Shown here piece by piece: positions 53,667 to 62,067 of a DNA stretch of 64,000 nucleotides; the first letter of the stretch is position 1; each line of letters begins with the position of its first letter. Source of the DNA: UKL13-3 sp943369665. GTDB lineage: Bacteria > Bacteroidota > Bacteroidia > UKL13-3. The stretch spans positions 62,001-126,000 of the forward strand of contig CALRNX020000010.1 in the NCBI GenBank assembly GCA_943369665.1, given 5' to 3'. The notes under the pieces were generated by a model, which saw only the letters and a program-made list of their open reading frames with translations, was not told the DNA's origin and made no database searches. Made by a program: the position numbers and the translations under genes.

Positions 53667-54623
53667 TTAAAAACCGAAATAACCCATAATCTCATTCCGC
53701 CACACTAAAACAAACACTCCTGCAACACCAATGATAGCTGCCATAAAAGAAGTGGCTTCCAGTTTTTCTTTGCGCAATAAAACAGCCACAAGCGGCACCG
53801 AAATCGGCAATAATGAGAAGATCGTTTGTGCGAGCGATACTTCAATTATAGAAGCTGCGTACAACGACATGCTTACGCCTATAACCGGACCAAATAAGGT
53901 ACCCAACGCTACTGGCTTTATAATGGCCGGAGTAAACGAAACGGCTTTAAACTCTTGCCACAAACTGCCTTTAAACAATCCAATAATATAGATAACCGAT
54001 GTTGCCGAAACCATTCGGATCCATGTTGCATGAAGGGGTAATATCCTGCCCAACTCACTTTCCAATACCAATCCTTTTTTGGCAAATACCAAACCCAATC
54101 CTTGCGTCAATGCTCCCAAAACGGCATATATAATTCCTTTGGTAAGATGTTGCTGCGTTTCTTGTTTGCATTTTTTTGCCGAAGCGGTTTGAATGAACCA
54201 CACAATACCACCAACAGATATGGCCATACCGAATAATCCAATAATATTAACGGTTTCGCCCAGGAACAAATAGCCTCCAAACAATGCTGCACTGGGAGCA
54301 AATGTGCTAAACAAACTGGTTCGGCTGCTGCCCATTATTTTATAGGCTGTAAAAGCACAATAATCGCCAATGCTTAATCCAACCACACCCGAAATTCCTA
54401 ACCAGAACCAATGTTGCCAAAGAGGTTGGGCAAACAATTCTTTCAAACCCAAACCACCGATCAACATCGTAATGAACATTAACAATACACTTGCATACAG
54501 AAGCCTTACCCTGTTAATCGATTTGGGTGAATACAATTCGGAAGCACTTGCAAAAGACAGCGTTCCAATCGTCCAGCAGAACAACGTAATACAAGCCGCA
54601 ATTAATCCGGTTGATTCACTCAT
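53667..54623 (-). CDS. EamA/DMT-family transporter
   Basis: 318 residues with ten predicted membrane helices in two EamA halves (about 1-145 and 165-310); the EamA features SPKSINRVRLLYASVLL, GDYCAFTAYKIMG and AQTIFSLLPISVPLVAVLLR mark the family. A soluble insert with KKCKQETQQHL separates the halves. These inner-membrane exporters carry amino acids or other metabolites. It shares a 4-nt overlap with the upstream nuclease gene. Confidence 0.88.
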   Translation of the reverse strand: MSESTGLIAACITLFCWTIGTLSFASASELYSPKSINRVRLLYASVLLMFITMLIGGLGLKELFAQPLWQHWFWLGISGVVGLSIGDYCAFTAYKIMGSSRTSLFSTFAPSAALFGGYLFLGETVNIIGLFGMAISVGGIVWFIQTASAKKCKQETQQHLTKGIIYAVLGALTQGLGLVFAKKGLVLESELGRILPLHATWIRMVSATSVIYIIGLFKGSLWQEFKAVSFTPAIIKPVALGTLFGPVIGVSMSLYAASIIEVSLAQTIFSLLPISVPLVAVLLRKEKLEATSFMAAIIGVAGVFVLVWRNEIMGYFGF

Positions 54624-56026
54624 CTTAATCTGTATTCATCCGTCATGTCCGGAATTTCAACATTATTGAGCCCCATTTCTTCCAGTGTGGTTTTCATGGA
54701 CTCCAAATTTTTCTCATCACCATGCACTAAAAATAACTGCTTCAGTTTTTCAGGTTCGCATGCCTTGATATAATCTAAAATTTCACCTTTCCCGGGATGA
54801 GAACTGAACACATCCGTTGACTTAATGGATGCATGTATCACATATTCCCGACCTTTGATGCGAATCGTTTTTTGGCCTTGTAACAATCGATATCCGAGTG
54901 TTCCTTCGGCACAATAACCAGCAATCAAAATGGTGCTGAATGGATTTTGAATATTGTTTTTTACATGCTCCTGTATCCTTCCCCCTTCTACCATTCCTGC
55001 TGCTGAAACAATGATGCACGAATCGGCATATTGCATAAGTTGCTCATGTTCACTGTAATCATCGATCCAATGCAATCCTTCAAAATCAAACAAACTCTTG
55101 TATTCTTTTAAAAACTGCGTGGCCTCTTTGTTCAACAACTCCGGATATTGTTCATACACATGGGTTGTTTTAATGGCAAGCGGACTATCCACAAACACTT
55201 TAACACCCGGCAACAATCCTTTTTGTGCCAAACGGTTTAACACATGCACGATCGATTGTGTGCGCCCCACGCTAAATGCAGGAATAATCAACCGTCCCCT
55301 CACCCTCAATACTGTTTCTTCAATAAACTTCATCAACTCTTCTTCGGCCGGCAATGTTGCAGTATGCGTGCGTCCTCCGTAGGTTGTTTCAGTGATCAGG
55401 TAATCAATATTTTTCATTGGAACGGGTATTCCAATAAGCTCGGCATTCCCTCTTCCCAAGTCGCCAGTAAAACCAATGCGCTTGCTTTTAGCACCATCCC
55501 TCACTTCAATCACCACACTCGCAGCTCCCAATAAATGCCCTGCCTCGATCAGTTCAATCGATAAATGTTCATTTACAAAAAATGGTTTGTTAAAATGCCA
55601 TGTCACCATTCTATCCATCATCAATTCCACCTGACGGTCAAAATAAATTGGCTTGGCTATAAGATGGCGTTTTTGAATTCGGGTTCTGGCCAATCGGCTT
55701 TTGTATTCCTGCAATTGAATATTGGCACTGTCAAACAATAAAAATTTGGTTAGTTCCGAAGTGGCAGGTGTGCAAATAATTTTTCCCTGATAACCTCTAT
55801 CCACCAATGCCGGCAAATTACCCGAATGGTCGATATGAGCATGCGTCAAAATCACCAGATCAATATCCTGGGGCTTAAAGGGAAAATCAAAAGCATCTTC
55901 CGTAAGCTCACGTTTCTGCTCATAGTTCATTCCGCAATCCACCAATATATTATAGCCGTTATCCAACGTGAGCATGTGCATACTTCCCGTCACTTGTTTC
56001 GCTGCACCCCAAAAAGTTAATTTCAT
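54620..56026 (-). CDS. MBL-fold/beta-CASP ribonuclease (CPSF73-like)
   Basis: 468 residues. Metallo-beta-lactamase zinc motif THAHIDHSGNLPALV (HxHxDH) with later His in AGHLLGAASVVIE and Asp in FTGDLGRGN. The beta-CASP domain (about 210-370) includes PAFSVGRTQSIVHVL and SAAGMVEGGRIQEH, then the RNA-specificity end FSSHPGKGEILDYI and FLVHGDEKNLESMK. Proteins of this type (YSH1/CPSF73 relatives) process RNA as endonucleases or exonucleases. Overlap with the DMT gene indicates cotranscription without an obvious functional link. Confidence 0.92.
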   Translation of the reverse strand: MKLTFWGAAKQVTGSMHMLTLDNGYNILVDCGMNYEQKRELTEDAFDFPFKPQDIDLVILTHAHIDHSGNLPALVDRGYQGKIICTPATSELTKFLLFDSANIQLQEYKSRLARTRIQKRHLIAKPIYFDRQVELMMDRMVTWHFNKPFFVNEHLSIELIEAGHLLGAASVVIEVRDGAKSKRIGFTGDLGRGNAELIGIPVPMKNIDYLITETTYGGRTHTATLPAEEELMKFIEETVLRVRGRLIIPAFSVGRTQSIVHVLNRLAQKGLLPGVKVFVDSPLAIKTTHVYEQYPELLNKEATQFLKEYKSLFDFEGLHWIDDYSEHEQLMQYADSCIIVSAAGMVEGGRIQEHVKNNIQNPFSTILIAGYCAEGTLGYRLLQGQKTIRIKGREYVIHASIKSTDVFSSHPGKGEILDYIKACEPEKLKQLFLVHGDEKNLESMKTTLEEMGLNNVEIPDMTDEYRLR

Positions 56027-56106
56027 TTATCTACGTGTAATCTGTTAGGTCGTTAATTATTCGGGCAAAAGTCCGCTATTCTGAACAATATTCATAATTT
56101 CGTGTC

Positions 56107-56757
56107 ATGCAGGTTCACCTTTTAAACAAAAACAATTCATTACTCTTACAGTTTGTTGCCGAACTACGCGACACACAAGTACAAAAAGACCGGGCCCGTT
56201 TTCGTAAAAACATTGAACGCATCGGGCAGATCATGGCCTACGAGATCAGCAAAACGCTTGAATGGAAAAACGTTGAAATAACCACACCGCTGGGCAAACA
56301 TGTTTCTTCACAACTTTCCGAACAACCTGTATTGGCAACCATTTTAAGAGCCGGATTGGCCATGCACCAAGGTTTATTGGATTTTTTCGATCATGCCGAT
56401 TGTGCTTTTATTTCGGCTTACCGCAAACATCATCCCGACTCACACCAGTTTGATATTGCGGTTGAATACCTGGCCTGCCCCGATATTGAGAACAAAACGC
56501 TTTTATTAATTGACCCGATGCTGGCCACCGGTCAATCGATAGAGCTTACCTACCAGGCTATCTTAAAACGAGGCACACCCAAACAATTGCATATTGTGAG
56601 TTTGATAGGCAGTACCGATGGTGTGAATTACCTGAAAGAAAAACTGCCTCACGCTACTTTATGGCTTGCCGATATTGACGACACGTTAAATGAAGAAGGA
56701 TATATCGTTCCGGGATTAGGTGACGCAGGAGATTTAAGCTTTGGTGAAAAAATATAG
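56107..56757 (+). CDS. upp: uracil phosphoribosyltransferase
   Basis: 216 residues. Upp makes UMP from uracil and PRPP in pyrimidine salvage. The PRPP loop is LLIDPMLATGQSIELTYQAI; other marks are ATILRAGLAMHQGLLDF, FISAYRKHHPDSH and the uracil-binding end GYIVPGLGDAGDLSFGEKI. It lies 80 nt from the divergent nuclease gene; a TAATTTCG box (56095-56102, one mismatch to TAnnTTTG) precedes it by 5 nt. Confidence 0.95.
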   Translation: MQVHLLNKNNSLLLQFVAELRDTQVQKDRARFRKNIERIGQIMAYEISKTLEWKNVEITTPLGKHVSSQLSEQPVLATILRAGLAMHQGLLDFFDHADCAFISAYRKHHPDSHQFDIAVEYLACPDIENKTLLLIDPMLATGQSIELTYQAILKRGTPKQLHIVSLIGSTDGVNYLKEKLPHATLWLADIDDTLNEEGYIVPGLGDAGDLSFGEKI

Positions 56758-56897
56758 GAAGAAGAAGAGATTGGAAGATGGATATTGGACGTTAGAAAAT
56801 GGAGGATAATGTTGGACTCAATTTTTCAACCTATTATCCTAACCCTAATGCCCCAATTCCCTTAATCCCTTAATCCCATATAAACACATTAAAAAAA

Positions 56898-57371
56898 ATG
56901 AAAACACTTTTTATAGCACTCCTTTTTGCCCAGGTAAGTTTTGCCCAAACCATCAAACTGGTTGACAGAAACTGGATCTCGGCAATGAGTCAAAACAACA
57001 GCGACACCACCTATATTATTAATTTCTGGGCAACCTGGTGTAAACCTTGTGTGGAAGAAATGCCCTATTTTGAGCAGATTAATCAAGCATACTCGAACCA
57101 AAAGGTTAAAGTGATCTTGGTGAGTTGCGATTTTAAAAAAGAGCTCAACAGTCGCGTTATTCCTTTTGTGAAAAACAAAAAGTTAACCTCAGAGGTTGTA
57201 TTGATCAGCGAAACCGATCCGAATAACTGGATCGAAAGAGTGGACAGCAAATTTACCGGGGCTATTCCGGCAACTCTGATCATCAATGGAAAAAAAGATT
57301 TTCGTTTTTTTAAAGAAGGTGAGGTCACATTTGATGAGCTTAACCTGATCATTAAATCAACAGTTGAATAA
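56898..57371 (+). CDS. TlpA-like secreted thioredoxin-fold protein
   Basis: 157 residues with signal peptide (ends VSFAQ). Thioredoxin fold with the redox pair FWATWCKPCVEEMPYF, the cis-Pro loop near GAIPATLIING and an EEMPYFEQI helix. Acts in periplasmic thiol-disulfide exchange, perhaps cytochrome or membrane-protein maturation. A second thioredoxin-fold gene follows after 80 nt. Confidence 0.9.
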   Translation: MKTLFIALLFAQVSFAQTIKLVDRNWISAMSQNNSDTTYIINFWATWCKPCVEEMPYFEQINQAYSNQKVKVILVSCDFKKELNSRVIPFVKNKKLTSEVVLISETDPNNWIERVDSKFTGAIPATLIINGKKDFRFFKEGEVTFDELNLIIKSTVE

Positions 57372-57451
57372 TAAGATCTGCGCCCATTAAACTTACCCAA
57401 ACAAAAGAGATCCCATATCATTCAATACAACATTAAATTAAACTTCATCAT

Positions 57452-58072
57452 ATGAAAACAATATTCACAACAGCACTGATTGCATTCTTTATCATCAACA
57501 CCGCATTTATTGACGATATTAAAACAGGATACGTGGTTGGCGACACTGCAATCGATTTTAAACTAAAAAATACAGACGGCAAATTTGTTTCCCTGGCCGA
57601 CTATAAAGATGCAAAGGGTTATATTGTCGTTTTCACCTGCAACCACTGCCCTTTTTCGCAAGCATACGAACAACGGATCATCGACCTTCACAAAAAATAT
57701 GCACCGAAGGGATTTCCGGTTGTAGCGATCAATCCAAATGACAAGGACCGTTCACCGGAGGATTCATATACCAAAATGCAGGAGCGCGCAAAAGACAAAA
57801 AGTATCCTTTTGCATACGTGTACGATGAAACCCAGGAAATAGCCAAAACTTATGGTGCAACACGTACCCCTCATGTGTATGTATTGCAGCGCAAAAACAA
57901 CACGAACACCGTTGCATATATTGGTGCTATTGACGACAATAGCGAAGATCCAAAAGCGGTAACAACAAACTATTTAGCAAATGCAATTGATGCCTTATTA
58001 GCCAACAAACCTGTTGAATTGTCTTCAACCAAAGCAATTGGCTGCACCATTAAGTGGAAAAAAACTCAATAA
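57452..58072 (+). CDS. secreted redoxin/peroxiredoxin-like protein
   Basis: 206 residues, signal peptide (about 1-19). Peroxiredoxin-type thioredoxin fold: GDTAIDFKLKNTDGKFVSLA, redox motif VVFTCNHCPFSQAYEQ, then VVAINPNDKDRSPEDSY and GATRTPHVYVLQRKN with the cis-Pro. The CxxC in TCNHC is of the redoxin type seen in this phylum. Paired with the TlpA-like gene upstream, suggesting a joint role in periplasmic redox. Its stop overlaps the convergent gene by 7 nt. Confidence 0.85.
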   Translation: MKTIFTTALIAFFIINTAFIDDIKTGYVVGDTAIDFKLKNTDGKFVSLADYKDAKGYIVVFTCNHCPFSQAYEQRIIDLHKKYAPKGFPVVAINPNDKDRSPEDSYTKMQERAKDKKYPFAYVYDETQEIAKTYGATRTPHVYVLQRKNNTNTVAYIGAIDDNSEDPKAVTTNYLANAIDALLANKPVELSSTKAIGCTIKWKKTQ

Positions 58073-58848
58073 GCCAATCCGATTGTAATACCGGCCCGCA
58101 CGCCATATCCGCGTAGGTATACATTGGGAATACCTGTCCCGATCACTATATCTGAGGTCGCTTTTATATTGTGATTGGATGCCAGTAATATTGAATAAAC
58201 CGGTCCTCCAAAAAAATCGATCACGACTTTATTTTTAAACATGATCTGTTTCCCAACGGTGACACCCAAACCCATTGTGTGATAGGTATAAAGATCCGAA
58301 CCGTTGGATATACTGGAAGGCCCATATGTTCCACCCGAATAGGGCTGCGATGTAAGATATGTATAAGACTGGGAACTGATCTCAAAATCTTGTGTGTACC
58401 GATAATACATATAACGCCCAAAAGGCGCAATATAAAAACCGGTCAGGTTGCGCCCGTTTAACATATACCGATACTCAGGTGTAACCGCAAAACCATGTGT
58501 GCGTTGTCCGGTAATCATTCTGGAAGTAGTTACTTCTGTTGTATATGAACCGTTTACCGTTTTGGTGGTCGTGTAATAATCATCACCCTGACTTTCATCC
58601 GATGTACTTCCGTAAGAATCAAAATCGGTATAACTCGCGGTGACCTGGAAGCTGGCATTCGAATTTAACACCTTTTGCCACGATAGGTTAAGTGTTCCAT
58701 AAAATGGACTCAGCAAATTAATTTTAATGGCACTGCTATGCTCAATGGGTGTACGTGTTGAAGATCTCGTTTCAGCAACCTGGGCCGATGCTTGTGCCAA
58801 TATCCCAATTATGAAAAGCACAAAAACAATTACCTGATTTAATTTCAT
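58066..58848 (-). CDS. outer-membrane protein, DUF3575-like (copy 1)
   Basis: 260 residues from the ATG at 58848, which starts the signal peptide (ends QASAQ); a longer open frame to 59049 overlaps the neighbour and is not used. The mature part has alternating strands (AIKINLLSPFYGTLNLSWQK, FAVTPEYRYMLNGRNLTGFY, YIAPFGRYMYYRYT) ending GVRAGITIGLAY, a small barrel. It resembles the 199-aa product 10 nt upstream (NLLSP..G.. and YRYML/YNYRFYL blocks), so the two are likely paralogues in one transcript. Confidence 0.78.
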   Translation of the reverse strand: MKLNQVIVFVLFIIGILAQASAQVAETRSSTRTPIEHSSAIKINLLSPFYGTLNLSWQKVLNSNASFQVTASYTDFDSYGSTSDESQGDDYYTTTKTVNGSYTTEVTTSRMITGQRTHGFAVTPEYRYMLNGRNLTGFYIAPFGRYMYYRYTQDFEISSQSYTYLTSQPYSGGTYGPSSISNGSDLYTYHTMGLGVTVGKQIMFKNKVVIDFFGGPVYSILLASNHNIKATSDIVIGTGIPNVYLRGYGVRAGITIGLAY

Positions 58849-58858
58849 ATTACGTGTA

Positions 58859-59458
58859 TTAAAAAACAAAACCCAATGTACAACCCAACCTGACAGCTCC
58901 ACCCGAAAACATGGGAGGCAAATATTGTGAAGGAATTTGCGACCCGTTCTCAAACGACTTATTATAATTTGGTCCCATGAACATATCGAAACAGATACGT
59001 TTGGCAAACACCATTTGGTAACCAAAAACCATTCCAAGAGAATATACATTCAAATGATCCTGGTTGCCTGTTCCATTTGTAAATGCATTCATACTTTGAC
59101 TTGTTTCAAAATAGTTTTGATAGCGCGCATAAGGTTGCACGTACCAGCCCGAAGGAAACGTTCCGGTAAGATAGAACCGATAATTATAAGTTAACCCAAA
59201 TCCCTGAACGCCTACTGATTGTCCAAATGATTGACCTGTAAAATAAAAAAACTCTAATTGAGAAGCGCTATTGGGATCAATATTCCGCTCGTAATGAAAA
59301 TTCACCACCCCCAATAACGGGCTCAACAAATTTGCTTTAATGATCTGTTGGTATTCGATAGCATCTTTAACAGGGATCTGCCCCATGCGTTTTTGAGCAT
59401 AGATAGGGCAAGAGGTTAATCCATAGAAAATAAAAAAGATGAAAGTTAACCGCAACAT
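58859..59458 (-). CDS. outer-membrane protein, DUF3575-like (copy 2)
   Basis: 199 residues, signal peptide (ends CPIYAQ). Strand pattern IIKANLLSPLLGVVNFHYER, GFGLTYNYRFYLTGTFPSGW, YVQPYARYQNYF and a final GGAVRLGCTLGFVF, a small barrel like the next gene's product. Shorter by about 60 residues, lacking the Tyr/Ser-rich loop of copy 1. Probable tandem duplication; both act at the outer membrane. Substrate unknown. Confidence 0.78.
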   Translation of the reverse strand: MLRLTFIFFIFYGLTSCPIYAQKRMGQIPVKDAIEYQQIIKANLLSPLLGVVNFHYERNIDPNSASQLEFFYFTGQSFGQSVGVQGFGLTYNYRFYLTGTFPSGWYVQPYARYQNYFETSQSMNAFTNGTGNQDHLNVYSLGMVFGYQMVFAKRICFDMFMGPNYNKSFENGSQIPSQYLPPMFSGGAVRLGCTLGFVF

Positions 59459-59536
59459 TCAACGAAATTAATGTTTTGCATATTTACAAAATAAAATAGA
59501 AACACACATCAATACATTATTTCAGAAAAGGATGAA

Positions 59537-60646
59537 TTAACCCATCACTTCATTTAAATTCGGAAGTTTCCCCAATGTTTTCAGATATTGGATATGCGAA
59601 CGGATTGCAGCAAACAAGGTCGGATTTTCGAGATAGGGAATTCCATATTCCGCAGTTGTTTGTTTGACAATAGCAGATATTGCTGGATAATGAACATGTG
59701 ATATCTTCTGAAACAAATGGTGTTCAATTTGGTAATTTAATCCACCCACATACCATGAGATCCACTTCGAATTGGGCGAAAAATTAGCCGTAGTACTTAA
59801 TTGGTGAATGGCCCAGTCATTCTCAATGATGCCATTCTCCGTGGGCATTGGATGGCTTGTATGTTCAAGCGTATGTGCCAATTGAAATACGGTTGTCAGG
59901 ATAAGTCCTGCAAAAAAATGCATCAACATAAAACCGGTAATTACCTGTATCAGCGGAAGACCGGCCAACAAAGGAATCCCTATCATCAAACCAAAGTAAA
60001 ACATCTTGATCAACACAATACGCAGCAAAATGATCCTGTTTTCTGCCTTCGAATGCGGATTAACACCATTTTTGGAGAATTGCACAAACTGCACAAAATC
60101 CTTAGCTACTGCCCAATAAAAAGTAAGTAATCCGTAAAATAAAAATGCATATATCCATTGAAAACGATGGTATGACTTAACAGCAGTATGCGGGGAAAAT
60201 TTCAATACCAACCGATCCGAGATATCATCATCCAGGTGGGTAATATTGGTATATGTATGGTGTAAAATATTATGTTGAAGTTTCCAATTAAATACAGATC
60301 CTCCCAACAAATTCAAGCTGCTTCCCAGAAAAAAATTAATTCCCTTATTGTCCGAGTACGCACCGTGATTGGCATCATGCATTACACTCATTCCAATCCC
60401 TGCAACAGCTATGCCCATGATACTCCAAATCAGTAAACTCCACCACAAAGCAGGTTGAAATACAAGCATCAATATAAACGGGATAATATAAGCACCAAGC
60501 AACACAACTGTTTTAATAACCATTTGTGTATTGGCGTGTTTTGATATGTTATTCTCAATAAAATAAGCATCTACTCTCTTTTTTAAGATCGAGTAAAAAC
60601 CGGTTTTGTTTTTATCAACAAACTTCACGTTACCTTTTAACTGCAT
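59537..60646 (-). CDS. membrane fatty-acid (acyl-CoA/acyl-lipid) desaturase
   Basis: 369 residues with four main hydrophobic segments. The three histidine boxes that hold the di-iron centre are in order: HDANHGAYS (about 90), HNILHHTYTN (about 125) and QIEHHLFQ (about 308). The N-terminus has no cytochrome b5 domain. The Q in the third box is the front-end (delta-5/6) desaturase feature. It inserts a double bond into membrane fatty acids, needing an external electron donor. Confidence 0.92.
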   Translation of the reverse strand: MQLKGNVKFVDKNKTGFYSILKKRVDAYFIENNISKHANTQMVIKTVVLLGAYIIPFILMLVFQPALWWSLLIWSIMGIAVAGIGMSVMHDANHGAYSDNKGINFFLGSSLNLLGGSVFNWKLQHNILHHTYTNITHLDDDISDRLVLKFSPHTAVKSYHRFQWIYAFLFYGLLTFYWAVAKDFVQFVQFSKNGVNPHSKAENRIILLRIVLIKMFYFGLMIGIPLLAGLPLIQVITGFMLMHFFAGLILTTVFQLAHTLEHTSHPMPTENGIIENDWAIHQLSTTANFSPNSKWISWYVGGLNYQIEHHLFQKISHVHYPAISAIVKQTTAEYGIPYLENPTLFAAIRSHIQYLKTLGKLPNLNEVMG

Positions 60647-60876
60647 CCTTTTGTATTAATTTTTTGGAAGATAAGATTTAAATCTCATATTGAATGTTAA
60701 GAAATCAATTATGGCAAAACGGCTGTATATTTACCCCTAATACTGGGAATGTATTTTGCCTTGTCAAAAACAAGATCCAATCCCTTCAATTTGGTCAAAA
60801 TGAAAAATGCTTTTAGGCAGTAATCTAAAAGCATCAGCAAACAACTTTGTGTTTTCATTACCTAAAAGCTAAGGTA
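60647..60876. other. 230-nt gap before the desaturase gene
   Basis: No gene seen. It holds the yggS terminator (60807-60834) and must hold the desaturase promoter; I find no clear TAnnTTTG box for it. Confidence 0.6.
60807..60834 (-). terminator. terminator of yggS
   Basis: A 10-bp perfect stem (ATGCTTTTAG and CTAAAAGCAT, 8-nt loop) followed on the minus strand by TTTTTC. It lies 42 nt after the yggS stop. Confidence 0.75.
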
Positions 60877-61557
60877 TCACCTGCCTCCAAAAATAGAACT
60901 CCCCACGCGGATCATATTCGAACCCTCTTCGATGGCAATGCGATAATCCCCACTCATTCCGAAAGAAAGCGTTTCGAAGTTTGTAGTTTGATGTTTGCTA
61001 TGTCTTTCATCATTCCTCATTTCTTCTTTGATAATATTAAAGTATTGTTTAAGTAGCTTAAACTCTTTGCGGATTTGTTGCTCATTATCGGTGAAGCTTG
61101 CCATTCCCATCACTCCTTGAATGGAAACATATTCCATTGCCTGAAAGGAATGACTGTTGATCAACGCTTTTGCTTCCTCAATACTTAGCCCAAACTTGGT
61201 CTCTTCCTGTGCGATATGAAATTGCAATAAACAATGGATCACCCTGTTCTGTTTAGCTGCCTCCTTATTGATTGTTTCCAGCAGTTTTAAAGAATCGACT
61301 GCATGAATCAAGTGCACGAACGGAGCGATGTATTTTACCTTGTTGCTTTGCAAATGTCCGATCAAATGCCACTCAATATCTTTGGGCAATTGTTCATACT
61401 TGCCCACCATTTCCTGTACTTTATTTTCACCAAAAGCTCGTTGCCCGGCCTCATATGCTGCCAATACATCAGCTACAGGCTTGGTTTTACTCACTGCCAC
61501 CAATTTTACCGATGTAGGAATTTCTTCTAATATTTTATGGATATTTGCGCCAATCAT
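60877..61557 (-). CDS. PLP homeostasis protein (YggS/PLPBP)
   Basis: 226 residues from the ATG at 61557 (IGANIHKILEEIPTSVKLVA); a frame open to 61641 adds 28 odd residues across the neighbour's start. PLP lysine in LVAVSKTKPVADVL, then GENKVQEMVGKYEQLPKDIE, WHLIGHLQSNKVKYI and LSFGMSGDYRIAIEEGSNMI. Carries pyridoxal phosphate and balances amino acid metabolism; no catalytic activity is known. Divergent from the DUF4296 gene by 14 nt. Confidence 0.93.
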   Translation of the reverse strand: MIGANIHKILEEIPTSVKLVAVSKTKPVADVLAAYEAGQRAFGENKVQEMVGKYEQLPKDIEWHLIGHLQSNKVKYIAPFVHLIHAVDSLKLLETINKEAAKQNRVIHCLLQFHIAQEETKFGLSIEEAKALINSHSFQAMEYVSIQGVMGMASFTDNEQQIRKEFKLLKQYFNIIKEEMRNDERHSKHQTTNFETLSFGMSGDYRIAIEEGSNMIRVGSSIFGGR

Positions 61558-61571
61558 AATATAACTATCAC

Positions 61572-61919
61572 GTGCAAAAATATTCTTATCTGTGTATAAT
61601 GCTATTGCTATTTGCCTGTGCTCCCAAAAAGCCCAAAGCACCCAGCGACATGCTCAGCCAATCGCAAATGAGTGATGTCCTTTCCGATATGCATTTAGCT
61701 GACGCCATAGCGACCTCTACCAAAGCCGGAAACCAGGATAGCATCAACCAGGAAAAGGTAAATCTTCGAGGTTTCATTCTCAGCAAATACAACATCAGCC
61801 AGGATCAATTTGAGGAAAGTTTTGCTTACTATAAACAAAATCCGGTGCTCATGGATTCCGTGTATGCCGAAGTGATCACTAAATTAAGCAATGAAGAGAT
61901 GAAGTACAGAGGAAAGTAA
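61572..61919 (+). CDS. DUF4296-type lipoprotein
   Basis: 115 residues, GTG start at 61572. Lipobox LLFACAPKK (Cys16), so membrane-anchored. The mature part is helical: MLSQSQMSDVLSDMHLADAI with a conserved D.HLADA and the tail FEESFAYYKQNPVLMDSVYA, the DUF4296 pattern of Bacteroidota. Function unknown. Start spacing to divergent yggS is only 14 nt, so their promoters overlap the coding starts. Confidence 0.85.
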   Translation: MQKYSYLCIMLLLFACAPKKPKAPSDMLSQSQMSDVLSDMHLADAIATSTKAGNQDSINQEKVNLRGFILSKYNISQDQFEESFAYYKQNPVLMDSVYAEVITKLSNEEMKYRGK

Positions 61920-62004
61920 GCAAAAAGAGCATACGCAGTAGGCAATATTGCCAAGCAGTCCCAAAGCTTCGTGACAGCGATATCGTATAACAAATTCAAT
62001 AAAA

Positions 62005-62012
62005 TAAATTTG
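62005..62012 (+). promoter_or_regulatory. -7 box of mutS2
   Basis: TAAATTTG, a perfect TAnnTTTG match, 55 nt before the mutS2 GTG. No clear -33 box. Confidence 0.35.
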
Positions 62013-62067
62013 CGTAATTTGCGGCTAAATAATACCGCACGACAATGCAAACAACAAACAGAAAATC

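Noticed and set aside
58849..59049. Long N-terminal extension of the 260-aa outer-membrane protein
   Set aside because: It would overlap the upstream paralogue gene and precede a perfect signal peptide at 58848.
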